A stretch of DNA of 64,000 bases from Candidatus Thiosymbion ectosymbiont of Catanema sp. Cochon2018 (GTDB lineage Bacteria; Pseudomonadota; Gammaproteobacteria; Chromatiales; Chromatiaceae): contig WYCW01000006.1 of the NCBI GenBank assembly GCA_011392765.1, forward strand, positions 30,821 to 94,820. The letters run 5' to 3'. How positions within the stretch are numbered: position 1 is the first letter of the stretch; every line of letters begins with the position of its first letter. The notes below the pieces were generated by a model. It saw nothing but the letters and a program-made list of their open reading frames with translations, had not been told where the DNA came from and searched no databases. The translations under genes were made by a program, and so were the position numbers. Shown piece after piece: positions 33,323 through 42,399 of this stretch.

Positions 33323-34312
33323 ATGTCCCACGACCAAAACTTCAAAAACCTCCTCCTCGACTGCCCGCGCCAGGCGCTGGCCTTCTTCGCCGCCGCCGAG
33401 GCCGCGGAGATCGACGAGAAAGTGCGCATTACACCCGTGCGCCAAGAGCAGTTCCAGGAACGCCTCGGCGAGCGCTTTCGGGAACTCGATGTACCGCTGC
33501 TGGTGGAATGGCCCGACAAACGACGCGAGGCCCTGCTGTTCGTGCTCGAAGAAGAGAGCGACGCCCGGCGCTTCTCCATCCATCGCCTGGCCCACTATTG
33601 TCTGGATCTGGCCGAGCTGATGAAGACCGACCGTGTGGTCCCGGTGGTCATCTTCCTGCGCCGAGCGGCCGGTGTGGCCCAACGGCTGCGCCTGAGCGGA
33701 GATCAGGATACCTACCTTGACTTCCGTTACCTGAGCTGTGCCCTCGGTGAGCTGTCTTATGAGGACTACCGCCACAGCGACAACCTGGTAGTACGGCTGA
33801 ACCTGCCCAACATGCAGTACCCTGCGCGACGCAAGGTCGAAGTCTATGCCCAAGCGGTCCGGGGACTGACCGAGCTGGAACCCGATCCCGAGAAGCAGCT
33901 CAAATATCTGGACTTCATCGACATCTACGCGGCGCTTGACGATAATGAACGGGTCGAATACCAACGTGACTATCCCGACGAGGCAAAGACCATGAGCCGA
34001 TTTGCCGAACGTTTCCACGAACAGGGTTTGCAGCAAGGCATACAGCAGGGCATACAGCAGGGTATGCAGCAAGGCATACAGCGGGGCATGCAGCAAGGTG
34101 TGCAACAGGGCATGCAACAGGGTGTGCAGCAAGGCATACAGCAGGGCAAACACCAAGGCGAGGCCTTGGTTTTGGAACGGCTGTTACGCCTGAAATTCGG
34201 CGCCTTACCCGACGAGATCCGGCGACGGATCGAGCAAGCCGGCGAGCAGACCCTGCTCACCTGGTCCGAGCGAGTCCTCACCGCCAACCGTCTTGATGAG
34301 GTTCTGCATTGA
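33323..34312 (+). CDS. Rpn-type PD-(D/E)XK nuclease protein with QG-rich repeats
   Basis: The 329-residue product starts MSHDQNFKNLLLDCPRQALA and has the Rpn/PD-(D/E)XK core: VPLLVEWPDKRREALLFVLE gives the D...ExE-type site near residue 80. Members promote recombination and cut DNA; some act in phage defence. Near residues 232-275 a tandem four-residue QQG-[IMV] repeat (12-base units) is followed by a C-terminal helical DUF4351-like region. The repeat invites copy-number change. It is inserted between rbfA and truB, normally neighbours. Confidence 0.85.
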   Translation: MSHDQNFKNLLLDCPRQALAFFAAAEAAEIDEKVRITPVRQEQFQERLGERFRELDVPLLVEWPDKRREALLFVLEEESDARRFSIHRLAHYCLDLAELMKTDRVVPVVIFLRRAAGVAQRLRLSGDQDTYLDFRYLSCALGELSYEDYRHSDNLVVRLNLPNMQYPARRKVEVYAQAVRGLTELEPDPEKQLKYLDFIDIYAALDDNERVEYQRDYPDEAKTMSRFAERFHEQGLQQGIQQGIQQGMQQGIQRGMQQGVQQGMQQGVQQGIQQGKHQGEALVLERLLRLKFGALPDEIRRRIEQAGEQTLLTWSERVLTANRLDEVLH

Positions 34313-34480
34313 GGGGGAACGAAATCGTTGGCCGTAAGTGGGTTGATTTCGTTTCCGGTTTCAGGGTCCACTCCAAGGCTTCCGCCCCGCTTCCCGCTCC
34401 GCGACCAACCCGGCAATTGATCCCGCTTATAATGAAAACCCAGGTGAAACCAGCTGCCCCGATGGGACATAGGGGCTGAC

Positions 34481-35398
34481 ATGGGACATCGGCGCAAGTA
34501 CGGACGTAACGTCAGCGGCATCCTGCTGCTCGATAAGCCGCGGGGCATTACCTCCAACGAGGCCCTGCAGCGGGTCAAGCGGTTCTTCAAGGCCGCCAAG
34601 GCAGGTCACACCGGGAGTCTGGATCCCCTGGCGACCGGGCTTCTTCCGATCTGTCTGGGGGGGGCCACCAAGTTTTCCGGCTTCCTGCTGGATGCGGACA
34701 AACACTATCGGGTCCGGGTGCGGCTCGGGATCACGACGACCACGGCGGATGCCGAGGGCGAAATCGTTGCCGAGACACCCGTCGAGGGCGTGAGCGAACA
34801 GGATCTGCGGACGGCACTTGCCCGCTTCCTGGGACCGATCGAGCAGTTACCGCCCATGTACTCCGCGGTCAAACACCAGGGGGAGCGGCTCTACAAGCTG
34901 GCGCGTCGGGGCCTCGAGGTGGAGCGCACCCCGCGGACGGTGAATATCCACCGGATCGAGCTGGGCAGCTTCGAGCCGCCGGAATTCGAGATGGACGTGC
35001 ACTGCTCCAAGGGGACCTATGTCCGTACCTTGGCGGCGGACGTGGGTGAGTCGCTGGGATGCGGTGGTCATGTGACGGGTCTCCGCCGCACGGGCGTCGG
35101 GCCCTACCTGGAGTCCGGGGCACGCTTCGTTACTCTGGACGAGGTCGAACGACACGCCCTGACGACGGGTATCGAGGCCTTGGACGCCCTCTTGTTACCG
35201 CTGGAGAGCGCCCTCGACCACTGGCCGTCGGTACGCCTCTCGGAAGACGCCGCCTTCTACCTGCGTCAAGGTCAGGCGGTGCTGGTTCCCCAGGCGCCGA
35301 CGCAGGGGCTGGTCAGGCTCTATGATCCATCGCAGAAATTCATCGGCGTCGGTTGCATCCTGGATGACGGCAAGGTGCAGCCGAAACGCCTGCTATGA
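34481..35398 (+). CDS. truB: tRNA pseudouridine(55) synthase
   Basis: TruB makes pseudouridine 55 in the T-loop of tRNAs. The 305-residue product has the catalytic aspartate in GHTGSLDPLATGLLPI at residue 48, the KxxRRGLE-type loop LYKLARRGLEVERTPR near 150, and a C-terminal PUA-like region (LRQGQAVLVPQA near 265). It starts MGHRRKYGRNVSGILLLDKP. The genes rpsO and pnp follow, but with an ATP-grasp gene and MITEs between. Confidence 0.96.
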   Translation: MGHRRKYGRNVSGILLLDKPRGITSNEALQRVKRFFKAAKAGHTGSLDPLATGLLPICLGGATKFSGFLLDADKHYRVRVRLGITTTTADAEGEIVAETPVEGVSEQDLRTALARFLGPIEQLPPMYSAVKHQGERLYKLARRGLEVERTPRTVNIHRIELGSFEPPEFEMDVHCSKGTYVRTLAADVGESLGCGGHVTGLRRTGVGPYLESGARFVTLDEVERHALTTGIEALDALLLPLESALDHWPSVRLSEDAAFYLRQGQAVLVPQAPTQGLVRLYDPSQKFIGVGCILDDGKVQPKRLL

Positions 35399-35417
35399 GG
35401 CTGCTAATCGTCTGTAA

Positions 35418-35580
35418 CCTGAATCCGTGAGATAAACCCGAGAATTAGAGATAACCTTATGATTTTACTCGATATTCACGGATTGGTCGTTTCACCTAGT
35501 GGGTGAAGCGGCCAATTTCTGAATCTTAAGTAATATCATATAGTTAGTTCCAATCTCGGATTTTATCTCACGGATTCAGG
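35418..35580. mobile_element. 163-bp MITE with CCTGAATCCGTGAGATAAA ends
   Basis: Perfect 19-base ends CCTGAATCCGTGAGATAAA, in inverted orientation and extended by a CCGAGA block, bound an AT-rich centre. The flanks carry a 5-bp duplication TGTAA at 35413-35417 and 35581-35585. CCT-starting ends with 4-5-bp duplications are typical of IS1380-like elements, but no cognate transposase is in the window. It lies just upstream of the ATP-grasp gene start. Confidence 0.85.
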
Positions 35581-35600
35581 TGTAAGATAGGGCAATATCA

Positions 35601-36434
35601 ATGAACGAGAATATTGAATCGATAGCCCAGGCCTGTAAAGAACTTGGATACGAGTACGAGTTGAATCATGAGAGTAAAAATCTTTTATCCGTAGTAATCG
35701 GTGGGGAAAGGTATCCATTTATTAATTGGACGACCCCTCTGAATCCTCAGTCCATAGTCCGACTATGCCAGGATAAAGGTTATTTTTATTCGTACTTTTC
35801 AAATAAAATACGAATGCCGAACACGCTCTCATTCCTAAATCCTTATTGTGACGAAAAATATCTGGAGTATGTGCAGCAACCAACCATTCATGAAATCATT
35901 AGTCAGGCTGAAAAAGAACTAAATTATCCGATGATAGTTAAGAAAAATAGGGGGTCTTCTGGTATAAATGTTTTTAAGACATCTAATAGGCGGGAATTAG
36001 AGAAAGGGATTATAGATATATATAACATTAATGGTGCTGATTTTGATTACGCATGCATTGTTCAGGAATTTATTCACATAAAAACCGAGTATAGAGTTGT
36101 TTATCTCAATGGAAAACTAATATTCGGTTACGAAAAAATCATAGATAATGCAGAATGTGTAGGTAATGTTAGCCCTCTCCATTGGGAAGGATCTAAAGCA
36201 AAATTAGTAACCGATTCAGAGGTAAACGATGAGTTAAGAAAGTTTTGCGCGCCATTATTTGATAAACTTAATATCCCTTTTTGCGGATTGGATGTTGCAC
36301 TTGATTACGAGGGCTCATACTGTTTGATTGAGGCGAACACTGCTCCAGGTTTTTACCATTTCATTAAGCATAATGGAAATCGCGTAGTTTGCGATATGTA
36401 CAAAGCCATGCTGAAAGATTTAATTCAACAATGA
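35601..36434 (+). CDS. Orphan ATP-grasp ligase
   Basis: The 277-residue product has an ATP-grasp pattern: YPMIVKKNRGSSGINVF (ATP-binding lysine and glycine-rich loop, about 110), CIVQEFIHIKTEYRVVYLNG (about 150), and the metal site FCGLDVALDYEGSYCLIEAN then TAPGF (about 245). It resembles RimK/D-Ala-D-Ala-ligase-like amino acid ligases. AT content is far above the rpsO/truB neighbours, and it sits between a 163-bp and two 99-bp MITEs, suggesting acquisition. Substrate unknown: peptide modification, dipeptide formation or a graspetide-like reaction are possible. Confidence 0.75.
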   Translation: MNENIESIAQACKELGYEYELNHESKNLLSVVIGGERYPFINWTTPLNPQSIVRLCQDKGYFYSYFSNKIRMPNTLSFLNPYCDEKYLEYVQQPTIHEIISQAEKELNYPMIVKKNRGSSGINVFKTSNRRELEKGIIDIYNINGADFDYACIVQEFIHIKTEYRVVYLNGKLIFGYEKIIDNAECVGNVSPLHWEGSKAKLVTDSEVNDELRKFCAPLFDKLNIPFCGLDVALDYEGSYCLIEANTAPGFYHFIKHNGNRVVCDMYKAMLKDLIQQ

Positions 36435-36517
36435 CGCACATACCTGACCAGTACATTATTTCGTTCGATATTCCTGACCTTCATACTGGGGCATGTGACC
36501 TGGAAAGATAGTATAAA

Positions 36518-36616
36518 GGGCACCTTGAAAGATAGGTGTTTTCACCCATCAAGCGATTTTAACCCATTGATTACTCAGGCACGCCGTTGACGAGAACCGG
36601 ATTTTTCAAAGTGCCC
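36518..36616 (-). mobile_element. 99-bp MITE, GGGCACTTTG family, copy 2
   Basis: This copy is inverted relative to the others: GGGCACCTTGAAAGATAGG at the left and TTTTTCAAAGTGCCC at the right, 99 bases, flanked by TAAA at both sides (36514-36517, 36617-36620). It is followed after 31 bases by copy 3 in the opposite orientation. Confidence 0.85.
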
Positions 36617-36647
36617 TAAATATGTAATACGTTTAAAAATGACTTTA

Positions 36648-36746
36648 GGGCACTTTGAAAAATGCGACTTTCGCCTACGGCACACCACAACAATCAATGG
36701 CTTAGAGTTGCTTGATTGGTGAAAATACCTATTTTTCAAGGTGCCC
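36648..36746 (+). mobile_element. 99-bp MITE, GGGCACTTTG family, copy 3
   Basis: Exactly 99 bases from GGGCACTTTGAAAAATGCG to TTTTTCAAGGTGCCC, flanked by TTTA (36644-36647 and 36747-36750). It and copy 2 form a large inverted pair upstream of rpsO. Confidence 0.88.
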
Positions 36747-36925
36747 TTTAGTACGCGAAGCGTACCATGGTTGAAACTATGGACTTTCAGTCCATAGTGG
36801 TTAATTCACCGGCCCGACCCCCTGAACTCATTGTCGGAGTGGTCGCTATCGCAAATGCGGTTAAAGGCGGTTGATGCAGATCGCCGCCGGGGCCTTATCA
36901 AAGTTTCCACACGGGAGACGATTCC

Positions 36926-37195
36926 ATGGCAATGAGCACAGCAGAGAAACGACAGGTCATCGACGAATACAAGCGCGCAGAGGGTGATACCGGCTCCCCC
37001 GAGGTGCAGGTCGCCCTGTTGACCACCCGCATCAAACAACTCACCGGGCATTTTTCCGAGCACAAACACGACCACCACTCGCGGCGGGGCCTGGTACGCA
37101 TGGTCAATGCCCGCCGCAAGCTGCTCGACTACCTCAAGGGCAAAGACCAGGATCGCTACCGCACCCTGATCTCCCGTCTCGGCCTGCGCCGCTGA
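36926..37195 (+). CDS. rpsO: Ribosomal protein uS15
   Basis: The 89-residue product [20 protein letters not shown] ... [19 protein letters not shown] is a complete bacterial S15, which binds 16S rRNA helices 20-22 and organises the platform. In related bacteria S15 represses its own mRNA through a leader structure; no such fold was resolved here. The pnp gene follows after 186 bases, the conserved order. Confidence 0.97.
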   Translation: MAMSTAEKRQVIDEYKRAEGDTGSPEVQVALLTTRIKQLTGHFSEHKHDHHSRRGLVRMVNARRKLLDYLKGKDQDRYRTLISRLGLRR

Positions 37196-37381
37196 GGGTC
37201 GATCGCCGCTGCCGAGCCCTTAACCTAGTGCAGATGCTCTCGACACCGGACCGAGTCCAGAGGTTGGGCTACCGGCCTCGAGTCTGAAAATTCCGCGATT
37301 ATTGCACCACATCGGGCCTTGCAAGACCGCCGAGCGCAACCGAGCTTACCGGCGGACAGCCAGGGCCCCGAGGAACAACCA

Positions 37382-39472
37382 GTGACACCCATAGAAAAGA
37401 CCTTTCAATTCGGCGACCACACCGTAACCCTCCGGACCGGCGAGATCGCCCGCCAAGCCGATGGCGCCGTACTCGTCGACATGGGCGAGACGGTCGTCCT
37501 GGTCACCGTCGTAGTGGACAAACGCCCCGCCGCCGACCGTGACTTCTTTCCCATGACCGTGGACTATCAGGAGAAAACCTACGCCGCCGGCCGCATTCCG
37601 GGAGGCTTCTTCCGCCGTGAGGGCCGGCCGAGCGAGACCGAGATCCTCACCGCCCGGCTCATGGATCGCCCCATCCGGCCGCTCTTTCCGAAGGGCTATA
37701 ACAAAGAAGTCCAGATCATCGCCACCGTAAAATCCCTCAACCCCGCGGTCAATCCGGAGGTCCCGGCCATGCTCGGCGCCTCGGCGGCCTTGGCGGTGTC
37801 CGGCGCCCCCTTCAACGGCCCCATCGGGGCTGCCCGCGTCGGCTACAAGGACGGTGAGTACCTGCTCAATCCGCCCGTTACCGGTCTCGGACCGGACACC
37901 GACCTGGACCTGGTAGTGGCCGGCACCGAGCACGCCGTCCTGATGGTCGAATCCGAGGCCAAGGGCCTCCCCGAAGAGATCATGCTGGGGGCGGTGCTCT
38001 ATGGTCACGAGCAGATGCAGGTGGCGATCACTGCGATCAAGGAGCTGGCGGCCACGGTCGGCAAGCCCCCCCTGGCCTGGACGCCGGTACCGGAAGACAC
38101 CGAGCTTACAGAGGCGGTGGCGTCCGTTTGTGGCACCGGTCTGGGCGACGCCTACCGCATCGCGGACAAGATGGCGCGCTATCATGCCCTGGACCAAGTC
38201 CGCGACGCGGCGATGAAGGAGCTCGCTGCCGGGGCGGAACCCAAATGGTCGGAGCAGGCAGTCATGGACGCCGTCGAGAAGCTGGAGAAGAAGATTGTCC
38301 GGGGCCGCATTCTCGCCGGGGAGCCACGCATCGATGGTCGCGACGGCCGCACCGTGCGCCCGATCACCATCCGCACCGGTCTGTTGCCGCGCACGCACGG
38401 CTCGGCCCTGTTCACCCGCGGGGAGACCCAGGCCCTGGTAGTCACCACCCTGGGGACCGAGCGCGATTCACAGATCGTCGATGCCCTGGAGGGCGAGCGG
38501 CGCGAGCCCTTCATGCTCCACTACAATTTTCCCCCCTTCTGCGTCGGTGAGACCGGCCGGGTCGGCAGCCCCAAGCGGCGCGAGATCGGTCATGGTCGCC
38601 TGGCCAAGCGCGGGGTGCTGGCGGTGATGCCGAGCCCCGAGACCTTCCCCTACTCGGTGCGCGTGGTTTCCGAGATCACCGAATCCAATGGCTCCAGCTC
38701 CATGGCAAGCGTCTGCGGGACCAGCCTGTCCCTGATGGACGCCGGCGTTCCTATCAAGGGCGCGGTGGCCGGCGTGGCCATGGGACTCATCAAGGAAGGC
38801 GATGACTTCTCGGTACTCACCGACATCATGGGCGACGAGGACCACCTCGGTGACATGGATTTCAAGGTCGCGGGCACCGCCGAGGGCATCAACGCCCTGC
38901 AGATGGACATCAAGATCGAAGGCATCACCAAGGAGATCATGGAGACCGCCCTGGCCCAGGCAAAGGAGGGACGGATGCACATCCTGGGGGAAATGAACCA
39001 GGTCATCGACGTGCACCGCGCCGAAATGTCCGAGCACGCCCCGCGCATCATCGAGTTCAAGATCCACCCGGAGAAGATCCGCGACGTCATCGGCAAGGGC
39101 GGCGCCACCATTCGTTCCATCACCGAAGAGACCGGGGCGACCATCGACATCACCGACGACGGCCTGGTCAAAATCTTCTCCGTGGACAAGGGTGCCGGCG
39201 CGGAGGCCAAAAAGCGCATCGAGCTGATTACGGCCGATGTGGAGGTGGGCCGGATCTACGAGGGCAAGGTCGCCCGCCTCATGGACTTCGGCGCCTTCGT
39301 CACCATTCTGCCGGGGCGCGATGGCCTGGTGCACATCTCACAGATCAGCGAAGAGCGCGTGGAGAGGGTCAGCGACAAGCTGAAGGAAGGCGACCTGGTG
39401 CGCGTCAAGGTCCTGGAAGTGGACAAACAGGGCCGGGTACGTCTGAGCATGAAGGCGGTGGATCGGGAGTGA
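37382..39472 (+). CDS. pnp: Polynucleotide phosphorylase
   Basis: PNPase is the 3'-5' phosphorolytic exoribonuclease of the RNA degradosome. The 696-residue product has two RNase PH domains (first near 10-140, second with [14 protein letters not shown] near 380), a KH domain ([16 protein letters not shown] near 562) and an S1 domain ([19 protein letters not shown] near 622). The start is a GTG at 37382 ([15 protein letters not shown]) preceded by GAGGAA. The stop codon lies in the first unit of a 7-base tandem repeat. Confidence 0.97.
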   Translation: MTPIEKTFQFGDHTVTLRTGEIARQADGAVLVDMGETVVLVTVVVDKRPAADRDFFPMTVDYQEKTYAAGRIPGGFFRREGRPSETEILTARLMDRPIRPLFPKGYNKEVQIIATVKSLNPAVNPEVPAMLGASAALAVSGAPFNGPIGAARVGYKDGEYLLNPPVTGLGPDTDLDLVVAGTEHAVLMVESEAKGLPEEIMLGAVLYGHEQMQVAITAIKELAATVGKPPLAWTPVPEDTELTEAVASVCGTGLGDAYRIADKMARYHALDQVRDAAMKELAAGAEPKWSEQAVMDAVEKLEKKIVRGRILAGEPRIDGRDGRTVRPITIRTGLLPRTHGSALFTRGETQALVVTTLGTERDSQIVDALEGERREPFMLHYNFPPFCVGETGRVGSPKRREIGHGRLAKRGVLAVMPSPETFPYSVRVVSEITESNGSSSMASVCGTSLSLMDAGVPIKGAVAGVAMGLIKEGDDFSVLTDIMGDEDHLGDMDFKVAGTAEGINALQMDIKIEGITKEIMETALAQAKEGRMHILGEMNQVIDVHRAEMSEHAPRIIEFKIHPEKIRDVIGKGGATIRSITEETGATIDITDDGLVKIFSVDKGAGAEAKKRIELITADVEVGRIYEGKVARLMDFGAFVTILPGRDGLVHISQISEERVERVSDKLKEGDLVRVKVLEVDKQGRVRLSMKAVDRE

Positions 39473-39544
39473 TAGTGGATAGTGGATAGTGGATAGTGGA
39501 TAGTGGATAGTGGATAGTGGATAGTGGATAGTGGATAGTGGATA
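39471..39544. repeat. Tandem heptamer GATAGTG, about 10.5 copies
   Basis: The 7-base unit GATAGTG is repeated without variation from the last base of the pnp coding region onward. The pnp stop TGA is made from the first unit. Similar behaviour is seen with a different heptamer at the bioA end (45838). The repeat is too short and has no spacers, so it is not a CRISPR. Confidence 0.95.
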
Positions 39545-39594
39545 GAAGTCTACGACAGGGATACCATCCACTAACCATACCCACTAGCCACTAA

Positions 39595-39963
39595 ATGACA
39601 TCGTTGCAAAGCTATCGGGATTTGATCGCCTGGCAGAAATCAATGGCCTTGGCCGAGACGATCTATCGTATATCATCGCAATTGCCCAAAGAAGAGACCT
39701 ATGGGATACGGTCGCAATTGACGCGGGCGGCGGTGTCGATTCCGGCCAACATCGCCGAGGGGCAGGCGCGGCACGGGACGGGGGAATTTCTGCACTTCCT
39801 GGGCGTGGCACGGCACGAGGCTCCCTGGCGGAATTGGAAACGCTGCTGATTTTATCCGGGAATCTGGGCTTCTTTCCGAGAGAGGCCATCAAAGCCGCAT
39901 TAAATGACTGCGAGGAAGTCGGGAAATTGCTGACCGGGCTCGTCAAATCTCTCCGCCGCTGAC
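39595..39963 (+). pseudogene. Four-helix-bundle (S23 rRNA IVP-type) protein, frameshifted
   Basis: The first part, MTSLQSYRDLIAWQKSMALA ... YRISSQLPKEETYGIRSQLT then RAAVSIPANIAEG, is the conserved core of the four-helix-bundle (23S rRNA intervening-sequence) family. After GVAR the frame slips; in another frame the protein continues RGSLAELETLLILSGNLGFF to VKSLRR and stops at 39963. One small indel (about 39817) explains this. It could be a real mutation or a sequence error. Confidence 0.8.
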
Positions 39964-39988
39964 AGAAAAACTAATCACTAAAGTGAGG

Positions 39989-40300
39989 ATGAACGCGCAA
40001 ATCGACATCCCGCGGGAAGCAATCGCGGACTTCTGCCGCAGATGGCAGGTAGTCGAGTTTGCGTTGTTCGGTTCGGTGCTGCGGGAGGACTTCCGGCCTG
40101 ACAGTGACATCGACGTGCCGGCCAGCTTTCATCCCGATGCCGGACACTCGCTGTTCGACATGGTGCGCATGCAGGATGAACTATGTGAGATGTTCGGGCG
40201 GCACGTGGATCTTGTGAGCCGGCGGGGAATCGAGACCAGCCGGAACCCGCTCGGGCGGCGGGCGATCCTGGATTCGGCGGACGTGCTCTATGCAGCGTGA
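39989..40300 (+). CDS. MNT-type nucleotidyltransferase, HEPN partner lost
   Basis: The 103-residue product has the minimal nucleotidyltransferase motif FGSVLREDFRPDSDIDV (GS ... DxD) near residue 30. MntA-type enzymes neutralise HEPN RNase toxins by adding AMP to them. HEPN genes begin MQRDxAYL and overlap the mntA stop; here ATGCAGCGTGACCAAGCATA at 40290 encodes MQRDQAYI, and the resemblance then ends. The toxin gene has been cut off after about 8 codons by the neighbouring region, leaving an orphan antitoxin. Confidence 0.8.
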   Translation: MNAQIDIPREAIADFCRRWQVVEFALFGSVLREDFRPDSDIDVPASFHPDAGHSLFDMVRMQDELCEMFGRHVDLVSRRGIETSRNPLGRRAILDSADVLYAA

Positions 40301-40346
40301 CCAAGCATACATACGAACCGACTCGCTTCTATGCCAAGGGCTTGTT

Positions 40347-41039
40347 TCAGCAGCGATTATTATTCGGTTGCCCTGGGGCCCCCAGCCGCTGCCGCAGGTC
40401 ATGGACGATGAGCGCGGCCACGATGGTCTCGTCGTCCGATGCGTGGACCTCGCGCCGCGCCTCCGGTGTCAGGCCGTTGTGCTCCAGGTCGATGCCTGCA
40501 GTGGCCTCGGCGATCAATTTGGCGGTTTCGCCACCCAGCCGGCCGATGAGATAGGCAGGACCATCGGGATGGTGTGCGCGGAAACGCTCGTATTCATCGC
40601 GGATACCAGGCTTCCCGCCGCTGAAGCCGGTGGTCTTGCCCCCGATGAAAACGGCAGCTTGGGCCTGAGCGGTCATGGGATCACGCAGTTGGAACAGGTC
40701 CACCTCAATGTCGAGGTTGGGGTCGCCGAGCCAGTGGGTATCGTCGAAGGTGGCGGTGTCGGCAGTCTCCGGGGGTTCCTGGCCACGAAAGCGCTCGAGC
40801 TGGTAGAGGCTGATGGACGGCTTGCGATCGCCGAGTATCCTGGCAGCCCGGTGCACCAAGGGCGTGATGGTCGGGTGACCACCAAAGATGAGGGGTATGC
40901 CTGCACCGAGTAACGAGCGCACGAGTGCGGTGACATAGTCGTAGATACGTTGAGCGTCCGGGGTACCGGCAATTTCGTCCGGAATGCTCGCGGAGAGCAG
41001 TACCGGGGTGTGGGAGAGGTTGGGTAACGGATTCGACAT
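40347..41039 (-). CDS. SLOG-domain protein
   Basis: The 230-residue product begins MSNPLPNLSHTPVLLSASIP and reads DYVTALVRSLLGAGIPLIFG-GHPTITPLVHRAA. This is the Rossmann-like pattern of the SLOG superfamily (nucleotide/NAD-derived ligand binding; relatives in LOG, DprA and ThsA). Later, AAVFIGGKTTGFSGGKPGIR and PDGPAYLIGRLGGETAKLI fit the second half of the fold. It starts 11 bases after the TIR gene stop on the same strand. SLOG domains often sense or process nucleotide signals in conflict systems; function here is inferred. Confidence 0.7.
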   Translation of the reverse strand: MSNPLPNLSHTPVLLSASIPDEIAGTPDAQRIYDYVTALVRSLLGAGIPLIFGGHPTITPLVHRAARILGDRKPSISLYQLERFRGQEPPETADTATFDDTHWLGDPNLDIEVDLFQLRDPMTAQAQAAVFIGGKTTGFSGGKPGIRDEYERFRAHHPDGPAYLIGRLGGETAKLIAEATAGIDLEHNGLTPEARREVHASDDETIVAALIVHDLRQRLGAPGQPNNNRC

Positions 41040-41050
41040 GGGCTTGGTTG

Positions 41051-42235
41051 TCAGGTAGCCGGCCGGACCAAGTTTCTCAGGTGATCCACCACTTGGTCCA
41101 ACGCCAGGATTTGCAACGATTCGATCCCCCGCGCCCAATCTACCGCCGCACTCTCTTCTTCGGAGAGCCGGCGTCCGCGATGGACGAACAAGCCGTGATC
41201 GATCTCTCCCCATAGGGGAGCGCAACCGCGTGAGAGGCGATAGAGTCGTGTGAGGTCATAGCTCGCATCCTCGAACTCCAGCAGGCAATGGACGGCACGC
41301 GGGGCCTCACCGATGCGCAGCAACAACCGACGTTTTTCCAGGTCCCTGATCTGCAGGGGAACGATGAGCTTGAGCTTATGGAGCGTTTGCTTCAGGCGGT
41401 GGTCGAAGGACCGGCGCGCGGCGAGTGCCGAGGCGACATAGCGTTCCAGCGTGCGGAGGTTGGAGTCGACGTCGTCGTGCCATTCAATACCTGCCAATCC
41501 CCGGGCCTGGGGAAAACCGTCGGTGCCACGGACCCGTACGCCGAAGAGGGCGGCCCGGTTTTCTAAGGCGATCATTACCTCTTTTCTCACCCACTCGGAA
41601 TCCGCAGCGTCCGGGGAATCGATCAGGAGCAGGAAATCGCGATCCGGAATCGCCTGGGCGATATGGGACTGAACCTCTTCACCGGGCTCGATAGCCTCGT
41701 CTTCGGTGTCGAGGAAGGCGTCATAGCCAAGCCTTCGGAAATACCGGTAAATCGCTTGGGCTACGGCACTGCCATCACTACGCCGATAGGAGATAAAGAG
41801 TCGACAGTCGCGCCGAAACGGCTCCAGTCCTAGATACCGCCGGATCGCCGTGAACGCCAGTTCGCCCGGTTGATCGCCTTCGTCCCAACCGACGGCATTG
41901 AGACGCCCGAGGTAAGCGAAGTCTCCAGTCAGACTGCGGAAGTCGAAAGCCGCGCGCTCCGGGACGACCGGTAGGATCGGAAAACCACTGGGCTCGGCCA
42001 GGCGGGCGAAAGCACGGATCTTGGGATCATCGAGTGACTCTTTTGTCAGCAAGAAGACCAGCACCGCGGTCATGTGCTCGTCCGGCAGGCCCATAAAGTC
42101 TCGATCCAGTGTTAGTGTAGGTATTTGCCCTAAGGTGGCTGCAATTTTGTCCGCCATGTAATTCCCGTCGCCTGCAACGACGAGCTTGATAATTTGGTTA
42201 TCCATGGATAAGCGGCTGCTTGTAACGATGAACAT
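41051..42235 (-). CDS. TIR-domain protein
   Basis: The 394-residue product has a TIR domain at about 143-260: RLFISYRRSDGSAVAQAIYR, then GYDAFLDTEDEAIEPGEEVQ and FLLLIDSPDAADSEWVRKEV, with the candidate catalytic glutamate in WVRKEV near 219. TIR domains cleave NAD or build cyclic ADP-ribose signals. Residues 15-137 form another alpha/beta domain (IIKLVVAGDGNYMADKIAAT ... VLVFLLTKESLDD) and residues 265-394 an unclassified C-terminal region. No membrane segment is present. It is followed by a SLOG gene, the usual company of nucleotide-signalling immunity genes. Confidence 0.8.
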   Translation of the reverse strand: MFIVTSSRLSMDNQIIKLVVAGDGNYMADKIAATLGQIPTLTLDRDFMGLPDEHMTAVLVFLLTKESLDDPKIRAFARLAEPSGFPILPVVPERAAFDFRSLTGDFAYLGRLNAVGWDEGDQPGELAFTAIRRYLGLEPFRRDCRLFISYRRSDGSAVAQAIYRYFRRLGYDAFLDTEDEAIEPGEEVQSHIAQAIPDRDFLLLIDSPDAADSEWVRKEVMIALENRAALFGVRVRGTDGFPQARGLAGIEWHDDVDSNLRTLERYVASALAARRSFDHRLKQTLHKLKLIVPLQIRDLEKRRLLLRIGEAPRAVHCLLEFEDASYDLTRLYRLSRGCAPLWGEIDHGLFVHRGRRLSEEESAAVDWARGIESLQILALDQVVDHLRNLVRPAT

Positions 42236-42399
42236 CCACTCCAGCTTGGAGATACCTCATGGATTTTCGTGACCTGCGACCACGAGCGGGGCATTGCTTA
42301 CTACACGTTGGCGTTTAAGGTCCGGTCAGCAGTGTAGTCAGCGAGCTGTAGCGTAACATGCCGAACTAGGTTCCGGTACACGCACTCCAAAGAAGGATG

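Noticed and set aside
33080..34156. 358-residue minus-strand open frame with LLHALLHTLLHA repeats
   Set aside because: It is the reverse reading of the QQG repeat of the Rpn-type gene; the plus-strand protein is conserved.
39471..39544. Possible CRISPR array
   Set aside because: Contiguous 7-base units with no spacers; a simple tandem repeat. The same applies to 45838-45907.
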